Numbered from the stretch's first letter, positions 9,674-18,728 are shown. The stretch: 64,000 bases of DNA from Brumimicrobium mesophilum (GCF_003025005.1 NZ_PVSS01000001.1:62001-126000), one strand, 5' to 3'. Numbers and translations: made by a program. Notes: generated from the sequence alone by a model not told the origin.

Positions 9674-10254
9674 TCCTTAATATATTCTTTTATCAATTCT
9701 TCAACCTCATTGATGGTTAACTCTAAGTCGTTATTGATGACAACTTCATCAAAATGCACACTCTTAGACAGCTCTTCACCAGCTTTTTCCATTCGGGTTT
9801 TTATCTTATCTTCTGTTTCGGTTTGACGATTTCTAAGGCGTTCTTCCAAAACTTCAATTGAAGGAGGTTGAATAAAAAAACTTAAAGCAGAATCGCCAAA
9901 ATATTTCTTCAAATTAATTCCTCCATAAACATCAACATCAAAAACCACTACTTTGTTCTCAGCCCAAAGTCTGTCCACTTCATGTTTTAATGTACCATAG
10001 AAATGATCTTTGTATACTTCTTCCCATTCAATGAAAGCATCATCTTCAATTTCTTCTTTGAATCCTTCAATTCCTAAAAAGTAATAGTCTTTTTTGTGCA
10101 ATTCATTAACGCGTGGCTCCCTAGAACATGCCGAAATAGAAAAAGCCAGTTCGTCCATTCTTTCTAACAAAGCTCGAACTATTGTTGTTTTTCCCGCTCC
10201 AGAAGGTGCCGAAAAAATAATGCATTTCCCTGTTTGTTTTTGATCGTTTTTCAT
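9670..10254 (-). CDS. gmk: Guanylate kinase
   Basis: This enzyme phosphorylates GMP (and dGMP) to the diphosphate with ATP. The P-loop SAPSGAGKTT sits near residues 15-24 and the GMP-binding segment SACSREPRVNE near 41-51. The 194 residues fit the family. It lies between yicC (six bases upstream) and nadD (four-base overlap). The yicC-gmk order is conserved in many bacteria and supports the assignment. Start at the ATG at 10254. Confidence 0.97.
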   Translation of the reverse strand: MKNDQKQTGKCIIFSAPSGAGKTTIVRALLERMDELAFSISACSREPRVNELHKKDYYFLGIEGFKEEIEDDAFIEWEEVYKDHFYGTLKHEVDRLWAENKVVVFDVDVYGGINLKKYFGDSALSFFIQPPSIEVLEERLRNRQTETEDKIKTRMEKAGEELSKSVHFDEVVINNDLELTINEVEELIKEYIKE

Positions 10255-10260
10255 CCTAAT

Positions 10261-11127
10261 CTAAAGCGTATTGAGTACTTGTTCTTTTATTTTTTCTAGA
10301 TAGTCTTTCATATCTACCACAATTTTCTGCAAATCTGCGTGGTAAGCTTTACTACCCAATGTATTGATTTCTCTCCCGATTTCTTGAGAAATAAACCCTA
10401 GCTTTTTCCCCATCGCTCCAGATTCATTCATTGTAGTTCTGAAATAATCCAAATGATGTTGCAATCTCACTTTTTCTTCAGAAACATCTAATTTTTCGAT
10501 ATAATAAATCAATTCTTGTTCGAATCGGTTCTCATCAACACCTTCTTGTAATTTCTCAAGTCCTTTGCGCATACGTTCTCGAATTATTTCAATTCGGACC
10601 TCTTCAAACTTAGGAACTTCTTGCAACAACCTTTCGATTTCATTTATAGAAGATGAAAAATCAGCAATCAAAGATTCACCTTCTTCTTCTCTAAATTGAG
10701 TAATATTTTTTAATGCTTCTTTAATTAAAGCTTGAACTTCATTCCATTCTTCGTCAGAAACCTCAGATTCTTGAGCTTGTAAAACCTCTGGCATCCGCAT
10801 GATTGTAGTCAAGAAATCCTTTGGCTCTTCTCCTACTTCACCAGCCAAATCTTTCATTTCCTTATAGTAGGCAACAGCTAAATCTTTATTGATACTCACT
10901 TTCGCTTTTCCTTCGATGCTTTCTTCAGTAATTAAGCATTCGACTTTTCCGCGTTCAAGTGCGCTACCAATCATTTTGCGAATTGGCAATTCATAAGATT
11001 TATAATTTCCTGGAATTTTCAAGTGAACATCTGTCCCCTTACTATTGAGAGAGCGCATTTCAACGGTAACTTTCTTATTAAAAAAAGTTCCAAACGCTTT
11101 CCCATAACCTGTCATTGACTGCAACAT
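10261..11127 (-). CDS. YicC/YloC family endoribonuclease-like protein
   Basis: The 288-residue protein starts with the family hallmark MLQSMTGYGKA and ends with the DUF1732 region containing GAMGKKLGFISQEIGREINT near residues 238-257. Members are stress-related endoribonucleases in E. coli and B. subtilis. The middle is strongly helical and charged. It is the first gene of the minus-strand operon with gmk and nadD, and a TAnnTTTG box lies about 16 bp upstream of its start. The family assignment is certain; the RNA target in this organism is not known. Confidence 0.93.
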   Translation of the reverse strand: MLQSMTGYGKAFGTFFNKKVTVEMRSLNSKGTDVHLKIPGNYKSYELPIRKMIGSALERGKVECLITEESIEGKAKVSINKDLAVAYYKEMKDLAGEVGEEPKDFLTTIMRMPEVLQAQESEVSDEEWNEVQALIKEALKNITQFREEEGESLIADFSSSINEIERLLQEVPKFEEVRIEIIRERMRKGLEKLQEGVDENRFEQELIYYIEKLDVSEEKVRLQHHLDYFRTTMNESGAMGKKLGFISQEIGREINTLGSKAYHADLQKIVVDMKDYLEKIKEQVLNTL

Positions 11128-11142
11128 AGCTTAATCTTTTGG

Positions 11143-11150
11143 CAAAAGTA
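11143..11150 (-). promoter_or_regulatory. Putative -7 box of the yicC-gmk-nadD operon
   Basis: TACTTTTG on the minus strand matches TAnnTTTG, 16 bp before the yicC ATG. No clear TTTG lies at -33, so this is a half-supported promoter. Confidence 0.45.
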
Positions 11151-11609
11151 GAAATTTGAGAGGAATTAGTGGTGTTTTGAGGGGAAATAAAGTTTTTAGG
11201 AAGGTTTTAACACATTTACTAAAGGTTTATCAAAGTTGTTTTTGGGCTCACGTATAGCTGACGGTACCTCAGACATTTATCTTTGTAATCCACGACAACT
11301 AAGTCTTCCACGTGCCGATTACGCCCTTCAGTCATGAGATCCCTTCGCTAAGTTGGCCAATATTTCGACCAGCACAATGGAGCCCGCTGAACTACGAAGT
11401 ACTCATGAATACCTTTAAAAAACAATCAAGAAACGCTTAACACCACCTTGACAGCCTGTCCCGTATTTTAATCGAAAGATCCGGATTTCCTTTCAACTTA
11501 CTGTGCTGTGCCAATCGAAGTAAGCTTACCGAATGCATGGGAAAAACGATTAAACACCTTATTTTAGTAAGATACTTTGCAACATTAAAAAAGCACAAGA
11601 ATTATCTAA
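11151..11609. other. Non-coding region with a GC-richer patch of unknown origin
   Basis: From about 11246 to 11540 the base composition is visibly richer in G and C than in the neighbouring genes, and no sustained frame exists on either strand. Short minus-strand frames are interrupted by stops. It could be the remnant of an imported element or a dispersed non-coding repeat; I cannot identify it. There is no clear terminator or attachment site. Confidence 0.4.
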
Positions 11610-11876
11610 ATGAAAATCGTATTAACTATAATCATCATTTTGAATTCATTGGTTGGAGTTTCTCAGACAAATCCTGACTCTATTGTTGTACGTCAAATAA
11701 TTCCAAGTGACACAGATCCACTAATAAATTTATGGACAGTTGACAGCCATTATGTATTTATGAACCCAACCGCAATAAAAATAAACAAGCTTTTTGTTTT
11801 TTTACCTAGTTCATATGGCACTCTTCAACATAGGTTATTAATAGCTATAGCAACAAATAGCGGAGATTTATTTTAA
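11610..11876 (+). CDS. Short secreted protein, probable N-terminal fragment of a hydrolase-like gene
   Basis: The 88-residue frame starts with a signal peptide (hydrophobic to about residue 16, ending GVSQT). It then reads INKLFVFLPSSYG, which resembles the start of exported alpha/beta-hydrolase-like proteins where the first strand is followed by an LPG-type oxyanion turn. The frame stops 20 residues later, far too early for a complete hydrolase fold, and it adjoins other broken genes. I infer truncation; a genuine small secreted protein cannot be excluded. A perfect palindrome begins 14 bp after the stop. Confidence 0.45.
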   Translation: MKIVLTIIIILNSLVGVSQTNPDSIVVRQIIPSDTDPLINLWTVDSHYVFMNPTAIKINKLFVFLPSSYGTLQHRLLIAIATNSGDLF

Positions 11877-11890
11877 ATTTATTAACGGGA

Positions 11891-11924
11891 TACAAATTCT
11901 CGCACAGCTGTGCGAGAATTTGTA
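11891..11924. repeat. Perfect 34-bp palindrome
   Basis: Two 17-base arms meet with no spacer: TACAAATTCTCGCACAG and its exact complement. A related imperfect site (ATCACAAGCGTGCGAGAT) lies at about 11937-11954, just before the broken DUF1016 start. Sharing of the CTCGCAC half-site suggests an operator or recognition site; a T-rich run after the palindrome also makes terminator function possible. Confidence 0.8.
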
Positions 11925-11970
11925 TTTTTGATTTCTATCACAAGCGTGCGAGATATAAAAAAATTATAAA

Positions 11971-12100
11971 ATGAACGACTTACAGTCATACAACAGTTTT
12001 TTCAATGAGATAGTTCAGACTATTAACTCAGCAAGGTATGAAATATAAATCTTTAAACAAACACCATATCGGGCTTAACTTTGAAATCGGAAAAACTTAA
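11971..12100 (+). pseudogene. Broken N-terminus of a DUF1016 (YhcG-like, PDDEXK) nuclease
   Basis: The ATG at 11971 begins a peptide MNDLQSYNSFFNEIVQTINS followed by ARYE. That matches the typical N-terminus of the DUF1016/YhcG family, which continues with a KSxNKxxIGLxxxIG segment. Here a stop follows at once. The expected continuation, KSLNKHHIGLNFEIGK, is found in another frame at about 12049-12100, so a frameshift has occurred. Everything after this, including the PDDEXK domain, is missing. The family match is from memory of its sequence pattern; the broken reading is directly visible. Confidence 0.6.
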
Positions 12101-12123
12101 CGACTCCACCATGACCGAGGCGA

Positions 12124-12432
12124 ATGTTCCAAATTTTAGTTATAACTATTCCGTTTCAGACATCGCCTATGTCGCACTTTGAAGAAATAATACACGGTAT
12201 TCCAACATTTGAATTATTGGGAGTTGAATTTGATAAAGAAGGTTGTGGATATTGTTCGTATTGGCAACATTTAAACGAGAACTATCAAAACAGGAAGAAC
12301 TTTAAAATCGCTGTTCAAAATTGGTATAATTTCAACAAGGACAAATTAATTTGGATGGAAAACAATGAATTTTCCAGTTGCGACTGTAGTGGAACACATC
12401 CGAATAAAGGACACTTTGAATTGAAAAAATAA
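12124..12432 (+). CDS. Small Cys-rich hypothetical protein, possibly a fragment
   Basis: The frame encodes 102 residues; an internal ATG at 12169 (MSHFEEIIHG) is the more credible start and would give 87. The protein has CGYC and CDC clusters and several Trp and Tyr residues, and ends in a Lys pair. No signal peptide or known domain is recognised. It sits among broken genes, and its first 15 codons overlap another short frame, so it may be the C-terminal part of a larger lost gene. Function unknown. Confidence 0.4.
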   Translation: MFQILVITIPFQTSPMSHFEEIIHGIPTFELLGVEFDKEGCGYCSYWQHLNENYQNRKNFKIAVQNWYNFNKDKLIWMENNEFSSCDCSGTHPNKGHFELKK

Positions 12433-12618
12433 AAACAGACTGTCGTCCAAAATCATACTAATCACATTTTGGCTAATACATTTTTTTTTAATACTTTTAA
12501 TCAAATTGAAATTGCTTGATAAAGGAAATTATCTTCATCTAGCACACTGCTTTAACACAATTCCCATCAATTCCATTGGTATTGTTGAGATAAAAACACT
12601 TATGAAAAAACGAAAGAC

Positions 12619-14481
12619 ATGAATTCTACTCAATTTATTTTCAAAATCAAAACAGTTCTAACCATCGTTTTTATCTGTTTTAGCTTATCAACTCAAGCGA
12701 ATATTCACAATCAAGAAAATTCATATTTCGAACATCTTTCTGAAGTCAATAAAGAATGGTTGCATTTTAAAGAGGCTTGTCCAGAAGGAAATATCTCTTT
12801 CAATTCTGATGTCGACAGAATTCAATTGCATCTCAATTTAGTTATACAAGAATTAAAATCGAATATCCCAGTTCATTTTAACGAAGAACAAGTTTCCAAA
12901 AGATTAAATCTACTGGAAAAACTTCAAGATTATGCTGACAAAAAAGTTTTCCCTATCAATTTATATCATTCAGTAAGAACGCCCTACTTTGTAGATCATT
13001 TAGGAACGAATTGCGCAGTTGGTCAGATGATTTATGTTTCAGGTCATGAAGTTCTAGTATCAAAAATAAGTAAAAAACACAATTACGATTACATCAGAGA
13101 TATTCACACAAAAGGACTTGTGGAATGGGCAAATGAATTTGGATTTACCCTTGATGAATTGAAATGGATTCAACCGGGATATCCTCCAGCTCAAACCATC
13201 GATCAAATCGGAGAGGGAACGAATGGAACAGTGAAGAAAGTGATAAGGAATCCCCATGACCAAAGTGTATTATTTGCGGGAGACTTTTCAGAATTAGATA
13301 GTTTACCTTGCTTAGGAATTGGAAGCTACAAAAATGATCAACTTTCTTGTTTAGGAAATGGAATTGAAGGTACAATTAATGATGTAGTACCTTTTTATAC
13401 TGGAATCTTCGTGGTGGGAAAACTAATACACAATGGTCAAGTATATCCTTTGGCAAAATATGATGGAAGTTGGACTTTTATGGAGATTCCCAACAGAAGT
13501 GGAGCAATTGGTAAATTAATAAATTATGGAGGAATAGATTGTAATTATGAAATAGTTCTACGCAGTGACTCGCTTCCTAATCATGATGAAATATGGCATA
13601 ATTCAGGAAATGATGAATGGGTAAAAAAAGCAACCGTTAATGGTTTTATTTCTGATATGACCAAAAGTGGAGTTGGTAGAGTTTACGGAGGTCATTTTGA
13701 CACCACTTTTGTACATTATTCCTTTATGAATACGACAGTTGCTGTGCCTGTAAACAATGTGGTGATTCATTATTACAGTTATGGTGATTGGTTTGGAATT
13801 GGAGCAGATGTTAGCGACACTGTAAAAGTGGTAAAAGAAATAGGAGGTGCTTTATTTATTGGAGGAACCTGCAGTAGCGATTCTGCGGCAAACAATATTT
13901 GCATCAGCAGATATCTGAATTCAACATTACAACCTATAGTTCTTAATGAATATGGCCCTGGCGATTTTTCAATAAACGCAATAGCGAAAAGCCTTTTCAA
14001 CAGTGGTAATAAATTTATTTTTGGAGGAGAATTCCACTTTGATGTAGGATGGACATACGGTGATAATTTAGCGACATACGATTTGGTAAACAATTCCGTT
14101 CAAGCCTTAGCAATCTTGGATGGCCCGGTTTACAGTTTAGATTATAATTATAATGATGATTTATTTATTGCAGGTAATTTTCATTCTAATCAAGGTCAAA
14201 CTATAAATAACCTCGGAAGAATCACCTCAACCCTTGGAACAAATGAGTTTATCACAGAAGAAAATGTAAATGTCTATCCCAATCCGTTTACTTCAACATT
14301 AAATTTGGAAGGAATTAAAGGCGGTTTAAAATATTCAATTCTTCACATCGATGGTCGAATAGCGAAAATTGGAACCGTTCAGAATGAAAGAATTAATGAT
14401 CTTGATTTCTTACCAAAAGGGAGTTATTTGTTGAGAATTGAATCAGAAAATGGAGTAATCACAAAGAGGGTTTTAAAATAG
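12619..14481 (+). CDS. Exported protein with type IX secretion C-terminal sorting domain
   Basis: The 620-residue product has an N-terminal signal peptide (residues about 10-27). Its last 75 residues form a type A T9SS sorting domain, beginning at NVYPNPFTSTLNLEG and ending LLRIESENGVITKRVLK, which directs it through the outer membrane. The middle (about residues 190-530) has repeated short beta-type segments of the kind FAGDFSEL, YGGHF, IGGTCS, FGGEFH and IAGNFH, spaced about 40-70 residues apart, as in beta-propeller-like surface proteins. The first 170 residues contain a Cys and His region (LGTNCAVGQM) and no known domain. It stands alone on the plus strand. Ligand or substrate unknown. 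Confidence 0.88.
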   Translation: MNSTQFIFKIKTVLTIVFICFSLSTQANIHNQENSYFEHLSEVNKEWLHFKEACPEGNISFNSDVDRIQLHLNLVIQELKSNIPVHFNEEQVSKRLNLLEKLQDYADKKVFPINLYHSVRTPYFVDHLGTNCAVGQMIYVSGHEVLVSKISKKHNYDYIRDIHTKGLVEWANEFGFTLDELKWIQPGYPPAQTIDQIGEGTNGTVKKVIRNPHDQSVLFAGDFSELDSLPCLGIGSYKNDQLSCLGNGIEGTINDVVPFYTGIFVVGKLIHNGQVYPLAKYDGSWTFMEIPNRSGAIGKLINYGGIDCNYEIVLRSDSLPNHDEIWHNSGNDEWVKKATVNGFISDMTKSGVGRVYGGHFDTTFVHYSFMNTTVAVPVNNVVIHYYSYGDWFGIGADVSDTVKVVKEIGGALFIGGTCSSDSAANNICISRYLNSTLQPIVLNEYGPGDFSINAIAKSLFNSGNKFIFGGEFHFDVGWTYGDNLATYDLVNNSVQALAILDGPVYSLDYNYNDDLFIAGNFHSNQGQTINNLGRITSTLGTNEFITEENVNVYPNPFTSTLNLEGIKGGLKYSILHIDGRIAKIGTVQNERINDLDFLPKGSYLLRIESENGVITKRVLK

Positions 14482-14872
14482 AACTATTTCAGTGATAATT
14501 TAATCTGCTCACGTGAAGAAGATTTCGACAGTGTTCGAGAATACATTGTTGGGCAATTTCCTCAATAGCGTTTTCTAAGGACTAGAATATGTTTTTAGCA
14601 CCAAGTTCCCTTGTTTTATTTATTCTTAGAATGTTCAATTCTAATTAATGATAGAATAATTTCTTTCAGCATATTTTCTAGTCATTACGTAAGACTAAAA
14701 ACGCAAGAAATATATTTTTTATGGCAACAAATTTTTATTTTTGAAACTATAACTTAACTTCGACCTTGATTATATTTAATTCCAACTTTACAAGTAGTAC
14801 TTGAATGGTGATAAGAAGAATTATTTTCTTTTGAAGTAAATGTAATTTTAAGTTTGATTAATGATAAAATAA
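14482..14872. other. AT-rich intergenic region
   Basis: No gene is supported. The string TTAATGATAnAATAA occurs twice (near 14645 and 14858). TAAGTTTG at 14849-14856 matches a Bacteroidota -7 box, 17 bp before the next ATG, but no TTTG at the right distance was found. Otherwise I see nothing. Confidence 0.4.
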
Positions 14873-15775
14873 ATGCAATTGTTTAGAACAAAGTACAGAG
14901 GGTATTTCAACAAATACCATGAAAATATGCCTATTTTTGAAGTAATCACAAAGGACATAAGCTATTTCAACCTATTGATTAAAAATTATTTTCGCAACGG
15001 AAAAAAAAGCAAAACCATCCTTGTGTCTCCAGAATATCCAAGTCGAAGTTCTACCATTTATAAAATCGGTAAAGTACTAGGATACAATATCACAAATAAG
15101 CCAACAAAAAATATTGAACTAGGCGTTTATTGGGAAAACACAACATTTAGAAAGGATTTTCAATTTCTCGAAACTTTAGCTAAAACCAAAAAGATTATTA
15201 ACCTTCATAGCCGCGACATAAGCAAGCAGCATATTGATAAAATTCACAATGAAGTTTTTGGTTATTCATCTATCGTTGATCCACTTATTTATGAAGGTGA
15301 AATCGTTAAAAAAAATGACCTTAATGCCAAACATGATGGGGAAATTTTACTTGGACCAATTGATAAAATAGAAGATGGTTTCATCTATCAAATTCTCATT
15401 GACAACAAGCACTCAGAAAATTTGGTAATGGATATTCGCGTTCCTGTGGTAAATAAAGTTCTTGATTTTGCTTACATCAAATACCGCGACATTTCAGAAA
15501 GATTTAAAAACACAACAACGAATACTGTTTTAGAACCTATCGATAATGTATTAAGTGCAGATGAAATTAAATTACTGAATGAATATTGCGCAAAACTAAA
15601 TCTAGAATACGGAGAATTAGATGTGCTAAGAAATAAAAATGACAACAAGATTTATGTCGTTGATGTAAACAATACTCCAAATGGTCCACCTTCGAATATA
15701 AGTTCGAAAGATGGTAAAACAGCCTTGAATAAAATTGCAAATGCAGTATTAGCATATGCTAATGATGAACGTTGA
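14873..15775 (+). CDS. ATP-grasp-like protein of unknown substrate
   Basis: The 300 residues lack a signal peptide. Near the C-terminus (residues about 247-272) LEYGELDVLRN followed by YVVDVNNTPNGPP resembles the metal-binding end of ATP-grasp folds, where an acidic residue and an N-x-P segment hold Mg-ATP. The N-terminal part (SPEYPSRSSTIYKIGKVLGY near 51-70) resembles the pre-grasp region that holds a cofactor or acceptor, and FIYQILIDNKHSENLVMDIR fits the central strands. Such proteins ligate a carboxylate to an amine or thiol. The fold call is an inference from motif pattern only; neighbours give no clue to the substrate. Confidence 0.55.
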   Translation: MQLFRTKYRGYFNKYHENMPIFEVITKDISYFNLLIKNYFRNGKKSKTILVSPEYPSRSSTIYKIGKVLGYNITNKPTKNIELGVYWENTTFRKDFQFLETLAKTKKIINLHSRDISKQHIDKIHNEVFGYSSIVDPLIYEGEIVKKNDLNAKHDGEILLGPIDKIEDGFIYQILIDNKHSENLVMDIRVPVVNKVLDFAYIKYRDISERFKNTTTNTVLEPIDNVLSADEIKLLNEYCAKLNLEYGELDVLRNKNDNKIYVVDVNNTPNGPPSNISSKDGKTALNKIANAVLAYANDER

Positions 15776-16008
15776 TTTAGTGTTAAACACTTCTAAAACC
15801 TCTACGTTGATAGCTCAATAGTTATCCTTATCTAGATGCCGTTGAGGTTTGAAAATATTTCATTAAGACAATTATAAATTAGGTCTAAATATTGCTAACC
15901 CAAACACTGCAACACACTGCTTTTCACTTGAATACGCTCGAAATAATTTTAACGAATCTTTCAATTCCCCTTCAGTAATGCTATATTTATAGAAATAACT
16001 GACAAACC

Positions 16009-17502
16009 ATGGCAACAAAACTAGTCGTCTTATCAATTTATGTTGCAATTCTATTTTTAATTGGAATTCTTGCTTCCCGAAGAGTCAAAAGCATGAGCGA
16101 TTACTATTTGGGAGGAAAAAAAATGGGCTTTTGGGCTGTTGCTTTTTCTGCTAGAGCAACTGGAGAATCTGGATGGCTTTTGATTGGACTAACTGGAATG
16201 GGGGCTATTGCAGGATATTCTGGTTATTGGATTGTTGCAGGTGAATTACTTGGGGTTTTTCTTTCATGGCAATTCATGGCCAAACGATTCAAACGGCGAT
16301 CTGACAAATACAAGTCGATTACCATACCAGACTACTTGGAAAGTCATTTTAAATCAACAACATATACTTTACGAATTATATCTGCCTCAGCAATTGTGGT
16401 TTTCGTGGTTATTTATGTTGCTTCTCAAATGGATGTAACTGGAATTGCTTTTGAATCAATGTTGAATATTGACTATCGAATTGGAGTTTTAATTGGTTTC
16501 TGCATTGTTCTGGTCTATATTTTTATTGGTGGATTTGTAGCCGCAGTTTGGTCAGATATGTTCCAAGGAATTTTAATGTTTTTCGGATTGGTTCTGCTCC
16601 CAATTGTTGTTTGGTTCTCAATGGATCATGGTACTGGAATAACAGAAGGATTAAATGCAATTGATCCAACACTCACCCAAATTATGGGAAGAAGCGATGA
16701 TGGATGGATGAACTTATTCACTATTCTCGGTTTCTCTATGATTGGTTTAGGTTTCCTTGGAGCACCGCAAGTTTATGTGCGATTTATGTCCATAAAAAGG
16801 GAAAAAGAAATTGACAAAGGGAAATGGGTCGCGTTGTTATTTACACTGCTAACAGACGCTGCAGCAGTAACAATTGGAATTCTTGCAAGAATATATTTTA
16901 CTGATTCAAGCCAAGATCCGGTAGAAGTTTTAGGAACTGGAGGGGAGAATGTTTTGAGCATGATCACAAATGAATTCCTACCCACAATTCTAGTAGCCAT
17001 CTTTATTGCGATAGTCCTTTCGGCAATTATGTCAACGATAGATTCACTTCTAATTATTGCATCAAGTGCGATAACTAGAGACTTCTATCAGAAAATATTC
17101 AGACCAGATTTAAAAGATGAAGACTTAACTAAATTTTCTAGGTTAGTAACTATAGGAATGGCCCTAGTTGCACTTGGAATTGCTGTTTTACTCTACTTCC
17201 TCTATCCCGAAAGAGAAGTCTTTTGGATCATGATTTTTGGATGGTCTGGAATTGCCGCAACTTTTTGTCCTGTAATTATTCTATCACTTTTCTGGAAAGG
17301 CTATTCCGAAAAAGGAGCAATTGCTTCAATGATTACTGGATTTGTGTCTGTTATTTTATTCAAGTTTGTGTTCTCAAAAATGGAAGGAATAGGAGAATAT
17401 TTAATTGAATTGGATGTATTAGCGCCTTCTTTTGCATTAGCAATGATTGTTGGGTATATTGTTTCGAAGATTTTTCCTCGCAAAAGTGTTAGAGTAGAAT
17501 AA
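16009..17502 (+). CDS. Sodium/solute symporter (SSS family, PutP-like)
   Basis: This 497-residue inner-membrane protein has about 13 hydrophobic segments. The segment FSARATGESGWLL near residues 46-58 corresponds to the PutP-type sodium- and substrate-binding region of TM2. The SSS signature around SAIMSTIDSLLIIASSAI near 337-354 holds the second sodium site. It imports a small solute, plausibly proline or a related amino acid, with sodium. No dedicated catabolic gene lies beside it, so the substrate cannot be fixed. It is probably monocistronic; the gap to the next gene is 96 bp. Confidence 0.9.
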   Translation: MATKLVVLSIYVAILFLIGILASRRVKSMSDYYLGGKKMGFWAVAFSARATGESGWLLIGLTGMGAIAGYSGYWIVAGELLGVFLSWQFMAKRFKRRSDKYKSITIPDYLESHFKSTTYTLRIISASAIVVFVVIYVASQMDVTGIAFESMLNIDYRIGVLIGFCIVLVYIFIGGFVAAVWSDMFQGILMFFGLVLLPIVVWFSMDHGTGITEGLNAIDPTLTQIMGRSDDGWMNLFTILGFSMIGLGFLGAPQVYVRFMSIKREKEIDKGKWVALLFTLLTDAAAVTIGILARIYFTDSSQDPVEVLGTGGENVLSMITNEFLPTILVAIFIAIVLSAIMSTIDSLLIIASSAITRDFYQKIFRPDLKDEDLTKFSRLVTIGMALVALGIAVLLYFLYPEREVFWIMIFGWSGIAATFCPVIILSLFWKGYSEKGAIASMITGFVSVILFKFVFSKMEGIGEYLIELDVLAPSFALAMIVGYIVSKIFPRKSVRVE

Positions 17503-17598
17503 AATTCATTAAGTATTTATAGGCTCGAATTTTGATTAAGAATAAAAAAATCATTGATTTCTAATAAATAGATTTCATCAAATTGAAACAAAACTAAA

Positions 17599-18204
17599 AT
17601 GGACAGAAAAAAATTTATATTCACCTCAGCATTCACAGTTTTAGGCTTGTCAACATTTGGTTCAATCATCAAGCTACCCAATGGAAAATTCGGAGGAGAC
17701 TGTGAAACTACGAACGATATTCTGGGTCCATTTTATAGACCTGACGCCCCTCTCAGATCAAATTTAACGACCCCTGGACTAAAAGGAACTAGAATAAAGT
17801 TAAAAGGAAAAGTATATAGTTCAGATTGTACAACCACACTCAAAGGAGCTATGGTGGAAATCTGGCATTGTAATACTGAAGGTGAATACGACAACAATTC
17901 AAAAGATTTCAGGCAAAGGGGACGTTTAATTACAAATGCGAAGGGAGAATATTCATTTGACACAATTTTGCCCGGAAAGTATTTGAATGGCGTGCTTTAT
18001 AGACCTGCTCACATTCATTTCCGAGTTACGGAGGGAAACAGTAAAGAACTCATTTCTCAAATTTACTTTAAAGGAGATCCAAATATCGAAAAAGATCCTT
18101 GGGCATCAAAAGATAAAGCTGAATTGAGAATTCTACAAATTATACCAGAAGACACCAATGGAAGTTTGGTTGTTAATTTTGATGTTTATTTGGGGGAAGA
18201 TTAA
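17599..18204 (+). CDS. Exported intradiol ring-cleavage dioxygenase-like protein
   Basis: The fold is that of protocatechuate/catechol intradiol dioxygenases, which use non-haem Fe(III). All four expected ligands appear: Y97 (CNTEGEYDN), Y134, H138 and H140 (LYRPAHIHF). An N-terminal segment with basic residues then a hydrophobic run (DRKKFIFTSAFTVLGLSTFG) looks like an export signal, so it should act outside the cytosol, unlike classical aromatic-degradation enzymes. At 201 residues it is the short single-domain form common in Bacteroidota. There are no beta-ketoadipate genes nearby. The enzymatic fold is secure; the physiological substrate is unknown. Confidence 0.85.
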   Translation: MDRKKFIFTSAFTVLGLSTFGSIIKLPNGKFGGDCETTNDILGPFYRPDAPLRSNLTTPGLKGTRIKLKGKVYSSDCTTTLKGAMVEIWHCNTEGEYDNNSKDFRQRGRLITNAKGEYSFDTILPGKYLNGVLYRPAHIHFRVTEGNSKELISQIYFKGDPNIEKDPWASKDKAELRILQIIPEDTNGSLVVNFDVYLGED

Positions 18205-18298
18205 ATGAGCAATACCAGTCAAAAAGCAAAATTATAATATAAAGTGAAATATGATGAAAACTACTTATGGGATTGATGTCGATGGAGGTTTTATTATG

Positions 18299-18383
18299 TC
18301 GTTCTTTTAGGACTTTAGAACGAATTGTTACAATCCACCTAGGAGTTACCTCCTAGGATTATTCGTATCGTCCTTTTAGGACT
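18299..18383 (-). repeat. REP-like palindromic module 1 (minus orientation)
   Basis: Read on the minus strand the order is AGTCCTAAAAGGACGA (18383-18368), a hairpin CCTAGGAG-GTAA-CTCCTAGG (18357-18338), then AGTCCTAAAAGAACGA (18314-18299). The outer 16-mers are themselves small hairpins. The 69-bp spacing of the 16-mers and the order of parts match module 2 on the opposite strand. Both inner loops are GNRA tetraloops (GTAA here, GAAA in module 2). Confidence 0.85.
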
Positions 18384-18552
18384 AATTTGTAAAAAACACT
18401 CGAAAAATGACCTTAATTTCTTGTGAGATTGACATGGAATGGAATTTTAATATTTCATTCTTCAGCTGACCTACAATTTTATGGAAAAACATTCACTTTG
18501 ATTTAATATATGATAATTATTCCATAGATAATGACTCTTTAGTATAAACACA

Positions 18553-18636
18553 AGTGCCGAAGGTACGATATGCATTAGCCTAGGACGAAAGTCCTAGGCT
18601 AATAGAACAGATCCAAATCAAGTGCCGAAGGTACGA
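18553..18636 (+). repeat. REP-like palindromic module 2 (plus orientation)
   Basis: AGTGCCGAAGGTACGA occurs exactly twice, at 18553-18568 and 18621-18636. Between them is a perfect 12-bp stem TTAGCCTAGGAC / GTCCTAGGCTAA closed by a GAAA loop (18575-18602). With module 1 it forms an inverted pair about 170 bp apart, a BIME-like arrangement immediately upstream of the transposase gene. Confidence 0.9.
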
Positions 18637-18728
18637 CACCATAAGGATTTCATTCTTTTCAACACTTAATTCCCAATCATCACTCCATAAGTGGACGAAA
18701 AGTTGTAATTTAAAGATTAAAAAAAACC

